DNA from: Mariannaea sp. PMI_226
Lineage: Eukaryota > Ascomycota > Sordariomycetes > Hypocreales > Nectriaceae
Length of the DNA: 64,000 nt
Direction of reading: 5' to 3'
Assembly (NCBI GenBank): GCA_024336345.1
Contig: JANFOG010000003.1
Location: 248,001-312,000, forward strand
This document shows, in pieces, positions 9,804 through 22,419 of the stretch (within the stretch, counting starts at the first letter, position 1; each line of letters starts with the position of its first letter). Below the pieces are notes generated by a model. That model saw nothing but the letters and a program-made list of their open reading frames with translations. It had not been told where the DNA came from and ran no database searches. The position numbers and the translations under genes are program-made.

Positions 9804-11425
9804 ATGTCCCTCAGATCAAGTCCTTCGGTAAACCTACCTCTTGGGCATCTGAGCTCAGAACTCTTGGCTCTCATCCTTGAACAGGCAGGTTACCTATTCG
9901 AGTCCACCGGCCTGAGCAAGAAACTGACCTATCTAACTAGCTTCGAGATGCTGATCCGCCCTCGCTCAGGTCTGTACGGCTCACATCGAGGAGACTTAAT
10001 GCCATTGCAATTCCTATCACGTATAGAGTTTTAACTCTGAGCGAGAGTCTTGTTGCTCTCGATGCCGAACAGCGTTATCCTAATGCGTACAATCACATAA
10101 CTGCCTATACTAACCATGTTGTCATACCGGGCAATCTTGACCCTGCGGGTATCAATCGTATCCTTCTCCGGATTCTGAGGCTTTATTCGATACGGTATGT
10201 TTCTTGTTGCTATGGCTGCTTGTCACTAACATGTATAAGCTGGCAATTTGTAAGCAAGGACTTAGCCTCTGATATATGGCTACCATCCGATGTGCTGAAC
10301 CCGAACAATAAACGCTTCACCGAGACGATGTTATATGTCGAAAATCTGCCATTGAGCGAAATCGAGATCCACCACCCCCCTGATCGTGACACAAAAGGAA
10401 TTCCACCACGTTTTTTGACCTCTCTGAAACTTACTAACCCCTCGCCGACTCTTTCTACGCGACTTGGACCATTAAAGCACCTTCTTCTTCAAGCAAGTCA
10501 GCTTCGAACTCTACATTATGAAGACCGCGGCCAGGGTACGAAGTTCGAATTTGAGCGTGAAGAACGAATGCCACGATTATTCCATCTACGATTACGGTCA
10601 TATGACTGGCAGCACTCGGCCGAGGATGTAAGCAGACACTGGAGTTTTTCTCGCCTCGAGTCACTACAGTTGGTTTCGGTGCCAGTCTTCAATTTTCTCT
10701 CCTCCGTCTCTTTCGACGACTTGACGAATCTGCATACCTTACATGTGGATGAATACAGCCATCTCTCTGACCGGAGACAAGAGGCCACCGTCAGCCTTCA
10801 TCGCTTGGTCAAAAATCACGTTCGTGCCCTCAAGGTGCTCGACATTACCTGCCATACCGAGCTCTTCCCTATAGACGCAATATTAGCTCATCGGCATTCA
10901 TTACAACATTTACGATTTCGAGATCACGTTGGATTCGCGGATGATCACGAGAATTGCCCAACTCTATCTGCCAACTACGTTGAGATGCTGTCCCGAAATC
11001 TGATATGCGTCCACACGCTCGAGCTAGATATGGACATCAAGATGTGCACTCCGTCTGATTTTCTCCGCGCTGTGTGCGCCTTCCCATCCCTGCACTCGCT
11101 CACCTTGCATGTGCAAACAATTGTGCGGCCCCTCGAAGACGTAGCACCAGCTGAGTTGGACCGGGATTACCATGCGGCGATGGAAACATTTCAATTTCTT
11201 ATCCAGAACCGACCGCAGGCGCATTGGAGACGGATTACCATCAATGTTGGCGGATGGAGACGGGTCATGGTGCGACGGCTGGGCGAAGCCTGGCATAGTT
11301 TGAATGAGGTTGGCATCTACGCAGAGAGATGCTTTGTCCTCGAGCGAGATAATACAGGCGAGGTAGCGGTAAGGGAGGAGATGTGTTTGAAGAACTCGAG
11401 TCGGCAGCCAAGTCCCGCTCCCTGA
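9804..11425 (+). CDS. F-box-like protein, possible substrate adaptor of an SCF ubiquitin ligase
   Basis: Proposed exons 9804-9884, 9941-10194 and 10240-11425 give 506 aa. The N-terminus carries a degenerate F-box pattern: NLPLGHLSSELLALILEQ continues after splicing into LRDADPPSLRSVRLTSRRLN and then AIPITYRVLTLSE. This arrangement is typical of fungal F-box proteins, where the box binds Skp1. The rest (about 110-500) has Leu-rich segments such as FPSLHSLTLHVQTI that resemble irregular leucine-rich repeats without a clean consensus. The second intron (10195-10239) is a standard GTATGT/AG. The first requires a GC donor (see 9885-9940), so exon 1 is less certain than the remainder. The substrate is unknown. 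Fungal genomes hold many such poorly conserved F-box genes. Confidence 0.75.
9885..9940 (+). other. Probable GC-AG intron in the F-box gene
   Basis: The coding frame shifts between ...LALILEQ (ending 9884) and LRDADPPSL (starting 9941). The only GT donor near the junction (9889) is in the wrong phase. CAG|GCAGGT with acceptor CTAACTAG fits phase 0 and restores a continuous F-box. Length is 56 bp. Confidence 0.55.
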
Positions 11426-11752
11426 GCCTCAAGTGAAAACATGAAATGATTGAGGAGTATTGCTACTATCTTGGGTTATGGACTTCTGGTTGGCTCAGTT
11501 ACAATATTGTTCCGGCGTAGGATAGAAAAAAACAAGGCTATTATGTAGATAACACAATTCGATACGTATTGGGATGGGCATATACAAGTACTTACGGTGA
11601 TGAACAAAGAATCACACGCGGGATTACGTATTACGTAGAGTTGGAGGCATCCTATTTCATTATTTATCAAGTGCCATAATTATCTCCTTTTGCTTCGTAA
11701 AAGAGGGTATGTAATTCAAAACATGACGTCTCGGCAACTCCATGCTGATGTC
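11426..11752. other. Downstream region of the F-box gene
   Basis: Nothing gene-like is visible. It probably contains the F-box 3' untranslated end and, if the gene at 11753-12142 is real, the end of that transcript. Confidence 0.45.
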
Positions 11753-12142
11753 CTAGAAGGTTCTTTTATTGAAGTTACGCGGGAGAGATGAAATCTGCTT
11801 CTCAGTACAGGAACCTTGCTTGGTCTTCCAGGAGTGTTGCTTCACTGCAGCATTGATAGTGACAGAGGGCTTCTCCGCTTTCAAAGGCGTGGTTTTTGGC
11901 TTCTGTTCTTTTTTCGATGCTGACAAGGCTTGACATGTGAAGGATTCACGTGCGTGTGGGAGGTGACTCCTATATCCCCATACAGGAAGTAGAACTGGGC
12001 TCCTCAATACAACGTCAGACATCCGACGCAACATGGTAGCTTTCAATCCTTTCACCGTCATACATCGTGAAGGATCAGAAATGCCCCATGAGAGCTGGTC
12101 GCTTCCGAGGTTCTTGAATATTGATTCCCAGCACATGCCCAA
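11753..12142 (-). CDS. Hypothetical small protein, 129 aa (weak candidate)
   Basis: I do not recognise this protein. The frame begins MGMCWESIFKNLGSDQLSWG and ends in a Lys-rich tail (SKKEQKPKTTPLKAEKP). There is no signal peptide or membrane segment. The frame lies in ordinary-complexity sequence, unlike most non-coding frames in this window, and converges with the F-box gene. It could be a real lineage-specific gene, an exon of a larger one continuing above 12142, or a chance frame. No domain supports it. Confidence 0.22.
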   Translation of the reverse strand: MGMCWESIFKNLGSDQLSWGISDPSRCMTVKGLKATMLRRMSDVVLRSPVLLPVWGYRSHLPHARESFTCQALSASKKEQKPKTTPLKAEKPSVTINAAVKQHSWKTKQGSCTEKQISSLPRNFNKRTF

Positions 12143-12296
12143 GCCAGGAGACTCGCCTCAAAGATGACGGTTCAGGGATGATTATCCTCGCCACTGAGAG
12201 GGGATAGCAAGTCCACATATAGTCTTCGAAATCTGAGCAGTATGCAAGTTAATCGGTGGCGCCCTAAAGACGGACAAAACTCGCCCTTAACTTGCA

Positions 12297-12654
12297 ATGG
12301 AACCAGATATCACAATCCCAGCAGGGGGTGGAAAAACATTTAACATGCTTTATTATCCCCCCCTTCCCCACGCGAGAGTGACAGAGTTACGGCTGTGGAG
12401 AGAACCCTTGCTGCAGAAGATTCCTTTTCATATAAAACCTGGGGGTGGTAATCCTTGGACTGTGTTGGTACTGGGGGAAAAGTTGTATTTTGCGTTTGAT
12501 TCTTGTAGGTCTCCGAGGGCGTCTACGGATATCGAGACGGGGGTATCCATGTCCTACGATGGACCTCATCACCGGGAGACAGTGGATAGATGGGGAATCG
12601 GAAGTGTTTGTTACACCAGCACGGCATGACATCTCATATCACTTCTGGGCTTGA
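12297..12654 (+). CDS. Hypothetical small protein, possibly two exons (about 90 aa)
   Basis: The frame from 12297 (MEPDITIPAGGG, then LYYPPLPHARVTELRLWREP) looks protein-like up to about 12504. A second frame ending at 12654 (ESEVFVTPARHDISYHFWA) has similar character. Splicing 12505-12589 (GTAGGT to GATAG) would join them in phase as FAFDSYGESEVF. Without splicing, the first frame runs to 12629 (110 aa). I do not recognise the family. Alternatives are a frameshifted relic or chance. It lies about 150 bp from the start of the candidate on the other strand, so the two could be divergent genes. Confidence 0.3.
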
Positions 12655-15600
12655 CGTACTAACTATGTAGTCTACGTCTTTAATTTTTTTTATCCTCTCC
12701 CAGCTTGCCCAGGGAAATAAACAAACCAGTAATTAATTTGTTCCCACTTTGGGCCCTTGAGCGGACAAATGCCAAGGCACGGTACGTCCGGGCCGGGGCC
12801 CGGAGATGGCATCTCGCTCCACAGTGTGGGGGGGAGAATTAGAAAGGGCTGAAGGGTGACCTTGCGATTTGATTCTTTGTCTTCTTCTTTTGATTCTATC
12901 AAGTGTTCTATCTCGTTTAAAGAGAAAGTGGGAAAACCTGGGCTTTTCTCTGCCCTCCCGCAGGGAAGAGGGAAATCAAATCAGCAACAGAGTTGACCGG
13001 GGGTTGGCTAGTGTGTGGCAGGCCACTGCTCGACTGGTTAGGGAGGGGCGGGAGAGCGGCAGCGGTCATGGGCAGTAAAAAAAAAACATATTGGTTGGTT
13101 GGCTGTCTGGTTGGTTCGGAGTCTTTAGGGGACACTCTCGAGGTTCGTCATGTCCGTTCTGCAACTGGGGGTTGTTCACAAAGGACGGTGTCATCAACTC
13201 CAAGAGAGGGTGGATGCAAGTGTTGGGTGAGGTCGATGGAAGCTCTCACCTTGGATGAAGGATCATGGTGGAAATTGCATTTTCACTTGGCATAACTACT
13301 TACTACAAAAGCCCTACGAAGCGCACCTAGATATCCAGTACACAGACCACAAAGGTCATTGGGCCGCTGCTTTCCGTGGAGGCCGGCAGGGTAAGTTAGG
13401 TAGGTAGGTAGGGAATTGTTCACGTCACCGTGCATGGTTGACCAAAAGGTGCAGTAACCATGATACTGCCATTGCCCCCCTCAGAGGCAAAAGGTTTCTT
13501 GCTGGACGAGGAATAAGTTGGCTGGTGTTATTGCTATTGAGCCTTTATTGTCCATGGCCTTCGCCGTGCTGCGCCATATTTCAATGTTCAAGGGCATCCA
13601 TTGCTTGCACTTACGTACAATATTGGACTACCCATCAGATGCAGGGACGACGGCGAGTATACTTCCCTTTACAGAACTATGGGCACTTACTTCCCTGAGC
13701 CAAAGCAAGTAAGGAAAAAAGTCCGCGCAGAAGGGGCTTCCTGAGGGAAAACCCCTTCTCCCCCTCGGATCACTCCATATCCTCCTACTCTCTCACGCTT
13801 CGTCACCATTCATCCACCTTTCTCGCCCCCCCCCCCTCCTTTAGACCAGATAATCATGACCGTCACCAAAGGCTTCATCTGTCCCATCTTACCAAAAGCC
13901 CATTGCTTCGCCACCAAACTACTTCACTGATTGCCCACCCCCTCCACCAGAACGCAAGTAACCTTTCGGCCGGACCCTCTGTATCCAAACGTCTGCCAGG
14001 TCAGTGGCGTTGAAAGTCTCTGCCCGAAACCGCCGGCCTCGGCCTTCCTCCGCCTCTTTCTGGCTCCGCCTGGGCCCGGGGGTGTCCTCATTCAGTATGA
14101 ACCCCCTTCCCTTTTCCCCCCTCCCTCACCCCATCCTGCGGCATACTGTGTACAATCTCGAGTCCTGGAAGTCAAACTGATAGTGGCTGAGTCATGGGAG
14201 GAGTCAGCAAGAATTAGGGCACCATCGGTCAGGACGGTGACCGTCCAGATGGGTTCCTGCATTCACTTCGGGGCCGCCAATAGTGGTAGAAGCGTCAATG
14301 GCGCTCGAGTTGGCACGGCTCGACCCTTTTGGCTACGTAGCCATTCCCGTGAATCCCGCGCCCGGAAACAGCAACGCCAGCAACGCCTCCCTACGTTTGA
14401 ATAGCACAATTGCCAGCTCCCTGGGTTTGCGTCTAGTCGCCCCGTTCCTCGTCCCCGTGATCGACATTACTCGTCTCGTCTCGCCTCGTCCCGTATGAAC
14501 AAGAAATGGACGCAGCCACTTGTGCCCTCATCAAAACTTTGTCGTCCACTGCGTGAGAGAGCCTCGTCATCTCCCCGACCATCCGTGCCTTCACCGTGAC
14601 AGACCTTAAGTCTGCCTCTTCCAAAAAGAGAGGGGGTGTGAATAAATGGGAGAATCCTGTTGTGAATTTACATTCCAACTCTGGCCATACTGTTTTTGCA
14701 ATCAGACTTGCATGCTCATAACATACCCCCTTTTTGACTCCTAACCGAGACAAACAAGAAAGAACAAGACATTAGAATCAGACACATGCAACTCGGGAAA
14801 AGAATGGGGCAAGTAACCTTTGATTCATAAAACAGATCTCGGGGAAGAAGGAGAATCGCGGAGGTGGCCTATGGCTTCGATCCGTTTCTATACAGCCAAA
14901 AGTTTCTTACAGGAGGAGGAGGAGGCGAGACTTTGGGCCGAACGAGGCTTCTCCCGCGCCCCGTGGAGTCGTCCCAACGTTTAGTGTCAAGCTGGCCAAA
15001 AGACCAAGGCGGGCTATGGCGAGAAGGTTTTGAAATATTTGATTCTAAAGAGGGGTGTCCCACGGTATGCGGAGGGTTTTTTGCTCGTTTCTTGCAAACC
15101 TGTTTATTAATCTAGCCGGAGGGTGTGTGTTACGGAAAAGAGAGTGGAAGAAAAAGAATGGAAAGACAGGAGACATTGAGAGGTAAGATGTGATGGGAAG
15201 ATTCGGAACAGCAGCAGGAGCAGGAGCAGCAGCAGCAGCAGAAGACAACCAGACCACAGGTTAGGTGCTTGAGTTTCTCGCAGACAGCTTGCCCTCGGTC
15301 ATATCAGCACCGCCGAGACGTGATTGTGAAGACGAAGTGTAGTAAAGCGCCATGAAACCTGACATACCAGAAACAAAAGAAAGGTCACTCTTCATATTTC
15401 CTGTACGGTGGTTTGCGAGAGAACCGAGACAAAAAAAAAAAAACCAGAAGCTCTGAGTTCATGATAGCAGCTATTACTTACATGGCTTGCAGTTTGCAGG
15501 ACCGGTCAGTCTGTGCACCCCGGTCCTCCAAGATGAATTCCTCGCTAATCTCTCCTTCTGTCTTTTTTGTCTTGTCTCTCGTTTTGCACAAAGACACACA

Positions 15601-16850
15601 CAAATATACACCCAGTACGAGTTTGCAAGTTAGGCAAAGGGTTGAAAAGTACTGTCTTTCTTTGCCAATGCCAGCCAAACCAGCGTAAGGGGCCGCACGC
15701 CCCGAAGCCGCATTCCAGAGAAGCTCCCAAGGGCTCGGAACTATGAGATGGTTCATCTTTCCCAGGGGGGGCCGGAGGTTCCCTTGTGGTGTGTTGATTC
15801 GTTCACCTTTCACCTCTTCTCTATCCCTTGGTACCTGAGAAAACGGGACCTCCCTTGGGCGGAGAGGCCCATGCATTTCAGCTCATCAATCTCCAGTTTG
15901 TCTCGGGCGCTCTCTCTCGTCCCGAACGGACATGCCTCTCTGCGGTCTGCGCTGTGTCTCTTTCACTAATCTGTAGCCTTTGTTGTTTCAAGATACAACG
16001 AATTCGTTTTGTGGCATCTCTCTTTCCTTGTCTCGGCGTCATGTTTCCGAAAGCTGTTCCTAACCGTCCTTTGTTTTTGTTATTTGGCTCACACGCCCTG
16101 CCCTCTCTGCCCCCTTACTTGCTGGGACGAATGTGAGCAATTGATTGAAATTGATGAGGTTTCCTTACCAAACGCAAGGTGGTGGGAATGCATAATGGCC
16201 TACATATTGCCTTGTTGCACACGTTGCCACTGTACCAGCGGGGTTTAGAGAGCCCATGATGGCATCTAGTGTTGATCGGACCGGTTCCTTTCCTTCAATG
16301 TGTATACCCCCTTCTTTCCTCCTCTACCACCCCCTTTTCTACTTTCTCATACTGTAGGAAACGCCACGGGACTGTGAGGGGTCAAATCTGGCCTCTTCTT
16401 TATTCCTGAAATCCGCCCCAAACTCTCCCAAAGCAATACGGAATAGTGAAAGGGCCTAGATTTTGCATAAACTTCAGCCATGCGTCGAAGCCTCTCTTGT
16501 TTTGGCTCGCCCTTTTTTCCCTGGGCCGCGCCGCACCGCTTTGAACGGATCGACTAAAGGCTTGAAGGGCATAAGGGGGGGTAAGGAAGAAGAAGAACAA
16601 ACAATCGTTTGTGCCGTGCATGACCCCCTCCAAAATTGAAAAAGGGCCACTGAACCTAACTGTGCATACGAACCGCGAGATATACGCGCATGATACTGGG
16701 GGGGAATAGGCTTTCAACATTTTCCATCCTACCTGCAATGATTAGGAAGAAGGAGTAACTTGATTTAAACCAAATGGGCAGTTTTATTGGTGTATTTCTT
16801 GTTTCTTGCCGTTGTGGGTTGATAGCCGAGTTGCCTAACAAAGTTGGTCA
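12655..16850. other. Gene-free intergenic DNA, first part
   Basis: No gene is supported. Frames of up to 157 codons (13931-14404) have no motif and are dominated by Pro, Ser and Arg. Pyrimidine-rich stretches (13720-14120) alternate with purine-rich ones (14860-15200). A CAG-type repeat lies at 15209-15242 and a GTAGG tandem near 13395-13412. Confidence 0.5.
15209..15242 (+). repeat. CAG/GAG trinucleotide repeat
   Basis: About eleven CAG or GAG units in a row. Read on the - strand it gives CTG/CTC units. It is not in a convincing reading frame, although a short - strand frame (15045-15257) translates it as an Ala-rich tract. Confidence 0.7.
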
Positions 16851-16880
16851 CTCACACGATGTTGTTTTTTTTATTCCAAC

Positions 16881-16933
16881 AAGGTATGTAAATGTAATGT
16901 AATGTAAGGTAAGGTCAGGTAAGGTCAGGTAAG
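16881..16933 (+). repeat. Tandem GGTAAG/GGTCAG-type motif cluster
   Basis: Units of the form AATGT, then AAGGT and CAGGT, repeat head to tail. Similar clusters occur at 7370-7390, 13388-13412, 19139-19155, 37607-37622, 58870-58920 and 59101-59133, always outside predicted genes. Confidence 0.6.
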
Positions 16934-19234
16934 ATGTACTTTATCTCAATTAAGGAGCAACGGAGAAATCTCTCCGTTATTCACACGATTTCCAGTCAAT
17001 CAGTCAAATCAGCCGGTCCGGTTTGCCTGCTTCTGTGGTTTTTTTCTTAATCACGCCCCTCCCCCCTCTTCGTTGGCTTTGATGGACAAGATCTCAGTCT
17101 TCTTCTGATACTGCTTCATCTTCTCGTCGTCGTCATTCCCTCCCCTTCAACTCCCCTCTATCCCAATCAAGAAATTATTAATTAGTTATGTGAGAGTGAG
17201 TTTGTCCCTTTTTTTACTACCAAGAAAAAAACGAAGATTACCTTTTCCCTTGCAGCCTGTAGGTTGGCAGCAGCCCTACAAGTGATATTTTAAGTGCTTC
17301 TCATCCGTGGTACTGGCAGTCTTGTCAATGTCTTGTCATGCCATGTCATGTCATGTCACATCACATTCACCCAATGATAGCCAACTCTATTTATGTATAT
17401 TTCTGTGTGTGGGTGTGATGTATGATAGATGCCTTTGCTTCTCTTGTTGCTCCATTCACACACCACAAAGCAGCTTGCTCTGTATATTCAATTCATACTC
17501 GCACCTCATACCCTCGCAACGATCTCGGCCTCATTGTCATGTCCATCAAGCCCATTGGCATTGGCATTGACATTGGCCTTCCTTTTTCTCTCTGGTTCTT
17601 CTCCCCCCCGGTTTCTCTCTCTCTCTCTGTCCATATCTCTCTACCTCTCTTTGTGCGTATATGTGTGTGTGTCCATCTCATTGTCCCTCAATCCCTCCCC
17701 CCCCCCTCTCCCCTCCTCCTCTCCCCTACTCCACAAACAATCACACATTGACGAATTGGTTTCTCATCTTCCCCTCCTTTTCCCTCGCTATGCTTTGCCT
17801 TGTTGGTCAAAACATACATATACATGTCATCATACGTACATGCACATCTACGTAGGACATTTTTTTTTTTTTTTTTTCAATTAGTTACTCCTCTGAGCCG
17901 GGGGGGAACAGGCGCGAAGGGAAAAAAAAATTAAAGATAGCAAGTTTGTTCCACGGAAATAATGCACCTACACATTGACCAACAACAAACAACAAACAAT
18001 ACGCCCTTGATATCACGACGCGCTCACAGACTTATACAACCCTGCATACATACACACTGTACGGCCAAGTACAGTTCTTGGCACATTTCCCTTCCCCCCT
18101 CTTTTTCTCTTTTTTTTTCTTTTCTTTTTTTGTCTTTGCTTTTTCTTCGGTTCGTTTTTGCCCTATTTTAAAAGCCAAAAAACCAAATTTATTAAAAAAC
18201 AGATGAACAAAAAAGATTATGAATGCCAGAACCCGCCCCAATCACTTGCTTTTCTTTCCCGTACTCTATGCACATACCTGTAATGTCACCCTCTCCCTCT
18301 GTCTCTTCACTACCTCAATTCTTTGGTTTGAGCCAGCTTCCTTTCTTCTTGTCATCCTCTCAGATCGGATGTCTCTTACCTAGTAGGCAAATGCGGTCAC
18401 AGGGCTTGAATTCAATATAATTCATCCACACAAGGCAACGGCCTCTCAAAGGATCTCCATTCCCCTCCCTCTCCACAATGGATATATCATCCCAGCTGGG
18501 CTTGATCCATCTAGTCCCAGTCTTAGTCCTGATCCTTCTCAGCTGTTAGTATTAGCATATCTTTCCTACTACCTCACTCGCTCTTCTGTAGCTTGGGGGG
18601 AAGGGAAGGGGGGGGGGTTTGGTAGACTTTGTTTGTCTTGCATCCCGCGTACACACAACATACATATCGTACCCGCCCGTACGCAACATTTCTGGCTGCA
18701 CAGTTCCTTTGTCCGGCCGCCTTCAGGTCCGTCCGTCTCCGACCCCCGTCTCCGCCGCACACATGCCCGGTGACTGCGCGTTAGCCCGCAGCGTCCACCC
18801 CCAATCCTTCATCCGCGTCCTTTTGCTGATGTCCCACGCTGTCCCCTGGAGGTAAGGTTTGTTTGCTGCCCCTCGTCAGGGAAGGCCTTTATGAATCATC
18901 TCTTGTGATTTTCTATAGTATCTGCTAGATATTTGTTGCTGCTGTAGTTGCTACTGTTCTTGTGCACACACACAATCACACATGCATATACACATAATAC
19001 ACATACACATGTACACCCAGGTAGTCGTCGATGACCCTCCGTGTCCCTTATCTCAACAGTAATTCAACAAGAGAAAGATGAAAGATTGGACAGCATGGTA
19101 CTTCTTTCAACGTATAGCACATGACAGCTTGTCAAAGTTAGGTAAGGCAAGGTAAGTATTTTAATTTACAGTACCGTCATGCGGTCTTTTTACCCTAATT
19201 ACCTTAAGTTACCCCCCCAAATACCCGCTTCGTA

Positions 19235-19285
19235 GCCTCTCGCCATCTCGCCCTTGGCCTCTCGCCCTTGGCCTCTCGCCCTTCT
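19235..19285 (+). repeat. Minisatellite with a 14-bp unit
   Basis: The unit GCCTCTCGCCCTTG occurs about three times in tandem with a truncated first copy. The array sits in non-coding DNA. Confidence 0.65.
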
Positions 19286-21428
19286 CGCGCGCCGTAGCCT
19301 CCGTCCGCTTCCCTTCCTCCCCCCTCCCCCCCTGCCTCCCGCCATCTACCGGTGGCCTTCAAATTGGCCTCGGGCGGGGGAAAAAAAAAAAGGTCGACAC
19401 CCTCCGCCCTTCCGTTTGGGACTGATTGGGGAGGAAGAGGAGGAGGGGGGGGGAGAGAGATGAATCGTACCGAGTAGATGTGCAGCAGCAAAAGAAAAGG
19501 ATCATCTAGTCCCCTTTTCCTTTGATAGGCTCACCCACTCAAACTCATTCCAAAACTCAGCCAACCGCTTGGGCCTGGGGCTTGGACCTAGGGCTGAAGC
19601 TGAGTTTGGGTTGGGGGAGAAATCAGGAGATGAGAGGCTAACATGAGAAGTGGTACTTACCACCAAAGGGGTTTTTTTTTTTCCTTCTTTACAATATCAT
19701 CGACAGAGTGAGATATAGGCAGAAAGAATATCTCAGGGCGTATTGTTCAGGCCGACCTGACAACTAATCTAATTAGCACAGCCCTTTTTTTCTTCTTTTC
19801 TGTTCTCGTTCTGGTGAGTCTAATCTTGCCCCCGTTAATTAACTCCCATCGCCCCATCTCCGTCCGTCTCTTGTCCCCCCCCAAGAAGCTTCCATAGATT
19901 CTAGTCTAATAAAAAGAGGGCACCGTGACACCTGTCTCTCGTGGCAAAGTAGGTAATTAATTAGGTCGGGGCGGGGTGGGCAATTGAGAGAAATAATATA
20001 AAAAAAACCACTACCAGGGGACCCCCCTTCCTCACCATTCGGTTATTAGTTGCCCTCTTTGTTGGGCTGCTTTTCTTGTCCCATCTTGGCCTCTTTGACA
20101 AGGACATGTTTGCCATGCGTTTGGGTAGTAACCCATATACTGTGTGGGCTAACTGGTTTTGATGGGCTCGGCAGTTGCCGTCCCTTTGATTGCGTGGTCT
20201 CTGTCTTCTTTCTCCCTTTACTGGCCTGAAGAAAGGAGGCGGAGGATTGGGTTGTATGGTGTTTCCATCTCCCCTCTATCTTAGGGGTTTTCCGGTCCGT
20301 ATTAGGTATGAAGACGTAGTTTTCTGTTTCTTTTGCTCTGTTCTGATCTCATATGCTTTTGTATTCTGCTAGTTTGTAATTGGCTGCTGCTCTTTTTTTT
20401 TTTGGTTTCAATCATAAAATCAACCCGTAATGTCTCAGCCTAGGCAGGTTTATAGTAATTGATTGTATGCCTGTGTGCCAAACACCTTTCTCTTACGACC
20501 ATACGATATAACGCTTGAAGTCATCTAGGTATCTCCGCCTTTTTCTACTCAACTTCAACATCCCTCCGTACGTTGGTAGTCAGTTACTCATCATTGCTAG
20601 TACAGCTTACTTAGCCTCCCCTCCTCTCACTCCTCCCCCACGGCTTGAAGCTAAGCCCAAGAGCAGGAGCAATAACTAGCAGTAGCCAGCGTAGGATAGG
20701 ATACAGCAGGGGGGGGGCCAAAGGGATCCATTGGTGACAAGACTCATTCATGCATTAAAGTAGTGAGGTTTTCCTCAGAGCTGCCGGATACCAATCATTC
20801 AAGTCCCGCATCCATGTGCTCTGAGATCTTGGCGTACATTCGGCCCCGTAGGAGGAGCTTCAACACCCTGACTATGTCCATCCGTCCCCATCAATGGCTT
20901 ACCGCCCCTCTTTCTTCCCCTCTCTCTCTCTCTTTGTATCTCTCTCTCCACCGCCATCGGGGCGCTCTCCTGTGCTGGGCTGTTTGATGGTTTGATCCAT
21001 TCCATGTAGTTATACTGTGATGTGATGCAAAGGTCTGTCTTCTATCTGTCCGTCTCTACTGTCTACCTTGTTAATCTATCCACGGTCTCTCCGTGTACAG
21101 TATCTGGCTGTCTGTCTATCTGTGTGATCCTCCCCCATCTCCCTTTTTTTTTTCCTCATATTTTTGTTATTCTTCTTCTGTCTCTTTTACCGTCTTTTTG
21201 TTGTCTCACTTGCAGTTCCTTTCTTTTCCTTTCTTCCTCTTCCCCAGTGCCAATTCATTTGATATGTATATTTTTTTTTGTTTGTGTGTTCAATGCTTTC
21301 ATGCCCTTTCTCTCCCTCTCCCCCTCTCTCTTCTCTACTCTCCCCTTTCTCCCTCTCTCCCTCTCTCTCCCTCACCACAGCACTCAAGCTCTTCGACTGA
21401 ATTGTACTATACCATACTGTACTATACT

Positions 21429-21442
21429 GTACTGTACAGTAC
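21429..21442. repeat. 14-bp palindrome within a TACTGTA-rich tract
   Basis: GTACTGTACAGTAC is a perfect palindrome, embedded in a TACTGTA/TACTATA repeat at about 21405-21446. Confidence 0.5.
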
Positions 21443-21823
21443 TGTAGAAATTCCCACACCAAAGATGGAAAAAGAAAGAAAAGAAAACGGAGCAGGGAGT
21501 GGATTGAAGAAGGAGGGGAGGGGGGGGGGCGTGGCAGTAAATGATTATTGATGGGGTTTTTTTTTTTTTTTTGTTTTTTGGATTGGACCACTTGCGTGCT
21601 CGGCGTGTCATGTGCATCAATGGTCCTGCGGCCGTCCCCGTGCAACTTATCCACCCTCATCCTCCGTCGAACGTCGAATCGACACCAAATCTAAGTACAC
21701 AAAGACCAACCAGCCCCTCATCTCGCCCTAAAGGTAGTTTGTCACTTTTTTGTGTGATCCGGTTTCCTCACCCATTCTCGCCCAACGTCTCCGCCCGCTA
21801 AGGGGAGTGGAGGAAGGAGGGGG

Positions 21824-21830
<7 letters not shown>

Positions 21831-21854
<24 letters not shown>
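21831..21854 (+). repeat. (AG)12 microsatellite
   Basis: Twelve uninterrupted AG units. This is one of the few purine-rich interruptions in an otherwise pyrimidine-rich + strand. Confidence 0.85.
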
Positions 21855-21855
<1 letters not shown>

Positions 21856-22350
21856 CAACAAAAAAAAAGGGAATGAATGATTTCCAGTGGACACGACCGG
21901 CCAAGGTCCCGGCTTCTAGCGTGCATCGACTCTCTACTGTACGACCCGTCAACAACAAAGAGGCAAGGCAGCTAGTAGTTTCTAAGACGGGGGGGACATA
22001 CAGTACAGAACCACCTCCCACGGTATATAGTATCTGCCAAATACCGGGTACTGTATTGTCAGGTTGGTAGCTTAGTGATCCAACGAGTAAGTGAGTTGAG
22101 GCATATATCATAACCAGTCAGTGTAAGGTATACGCAGTGCTTGCAAATGGTGGCTACACAACACAATTCACAAATCACAAAAGTGAGAGAGGGATGGATG
22201 CTGCAGCACTGTACCAACTTGTACACCCATTTCCTCTCCATGCTATTACTGCTATTATTACTAACTAGAGTAGTTGCCTACTGTACATGACAAGTCAACT
22301 TTCAACCTACCCCGACCCAAAATCTCAGCAGAGCCCAAAGAAAATCCCCG

Positions 22351-22419
22351 TCAGTTAGTCCATCTTCAGTAGTCCATCTTCAGTAGTCCATCTTCAGTAA
22401 TCCATCTCAGTAGTCCATC
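22351..22419 (+). repeat. Minisatellite with a 14-bp unit, about five copies
   Basis: The unit TCAGTAGTCCATCT repeats about five times with small length changes. It is followed by CCATCATCG-type triplets. The array is non-coding as far as I can see. Confidence 0.75.
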
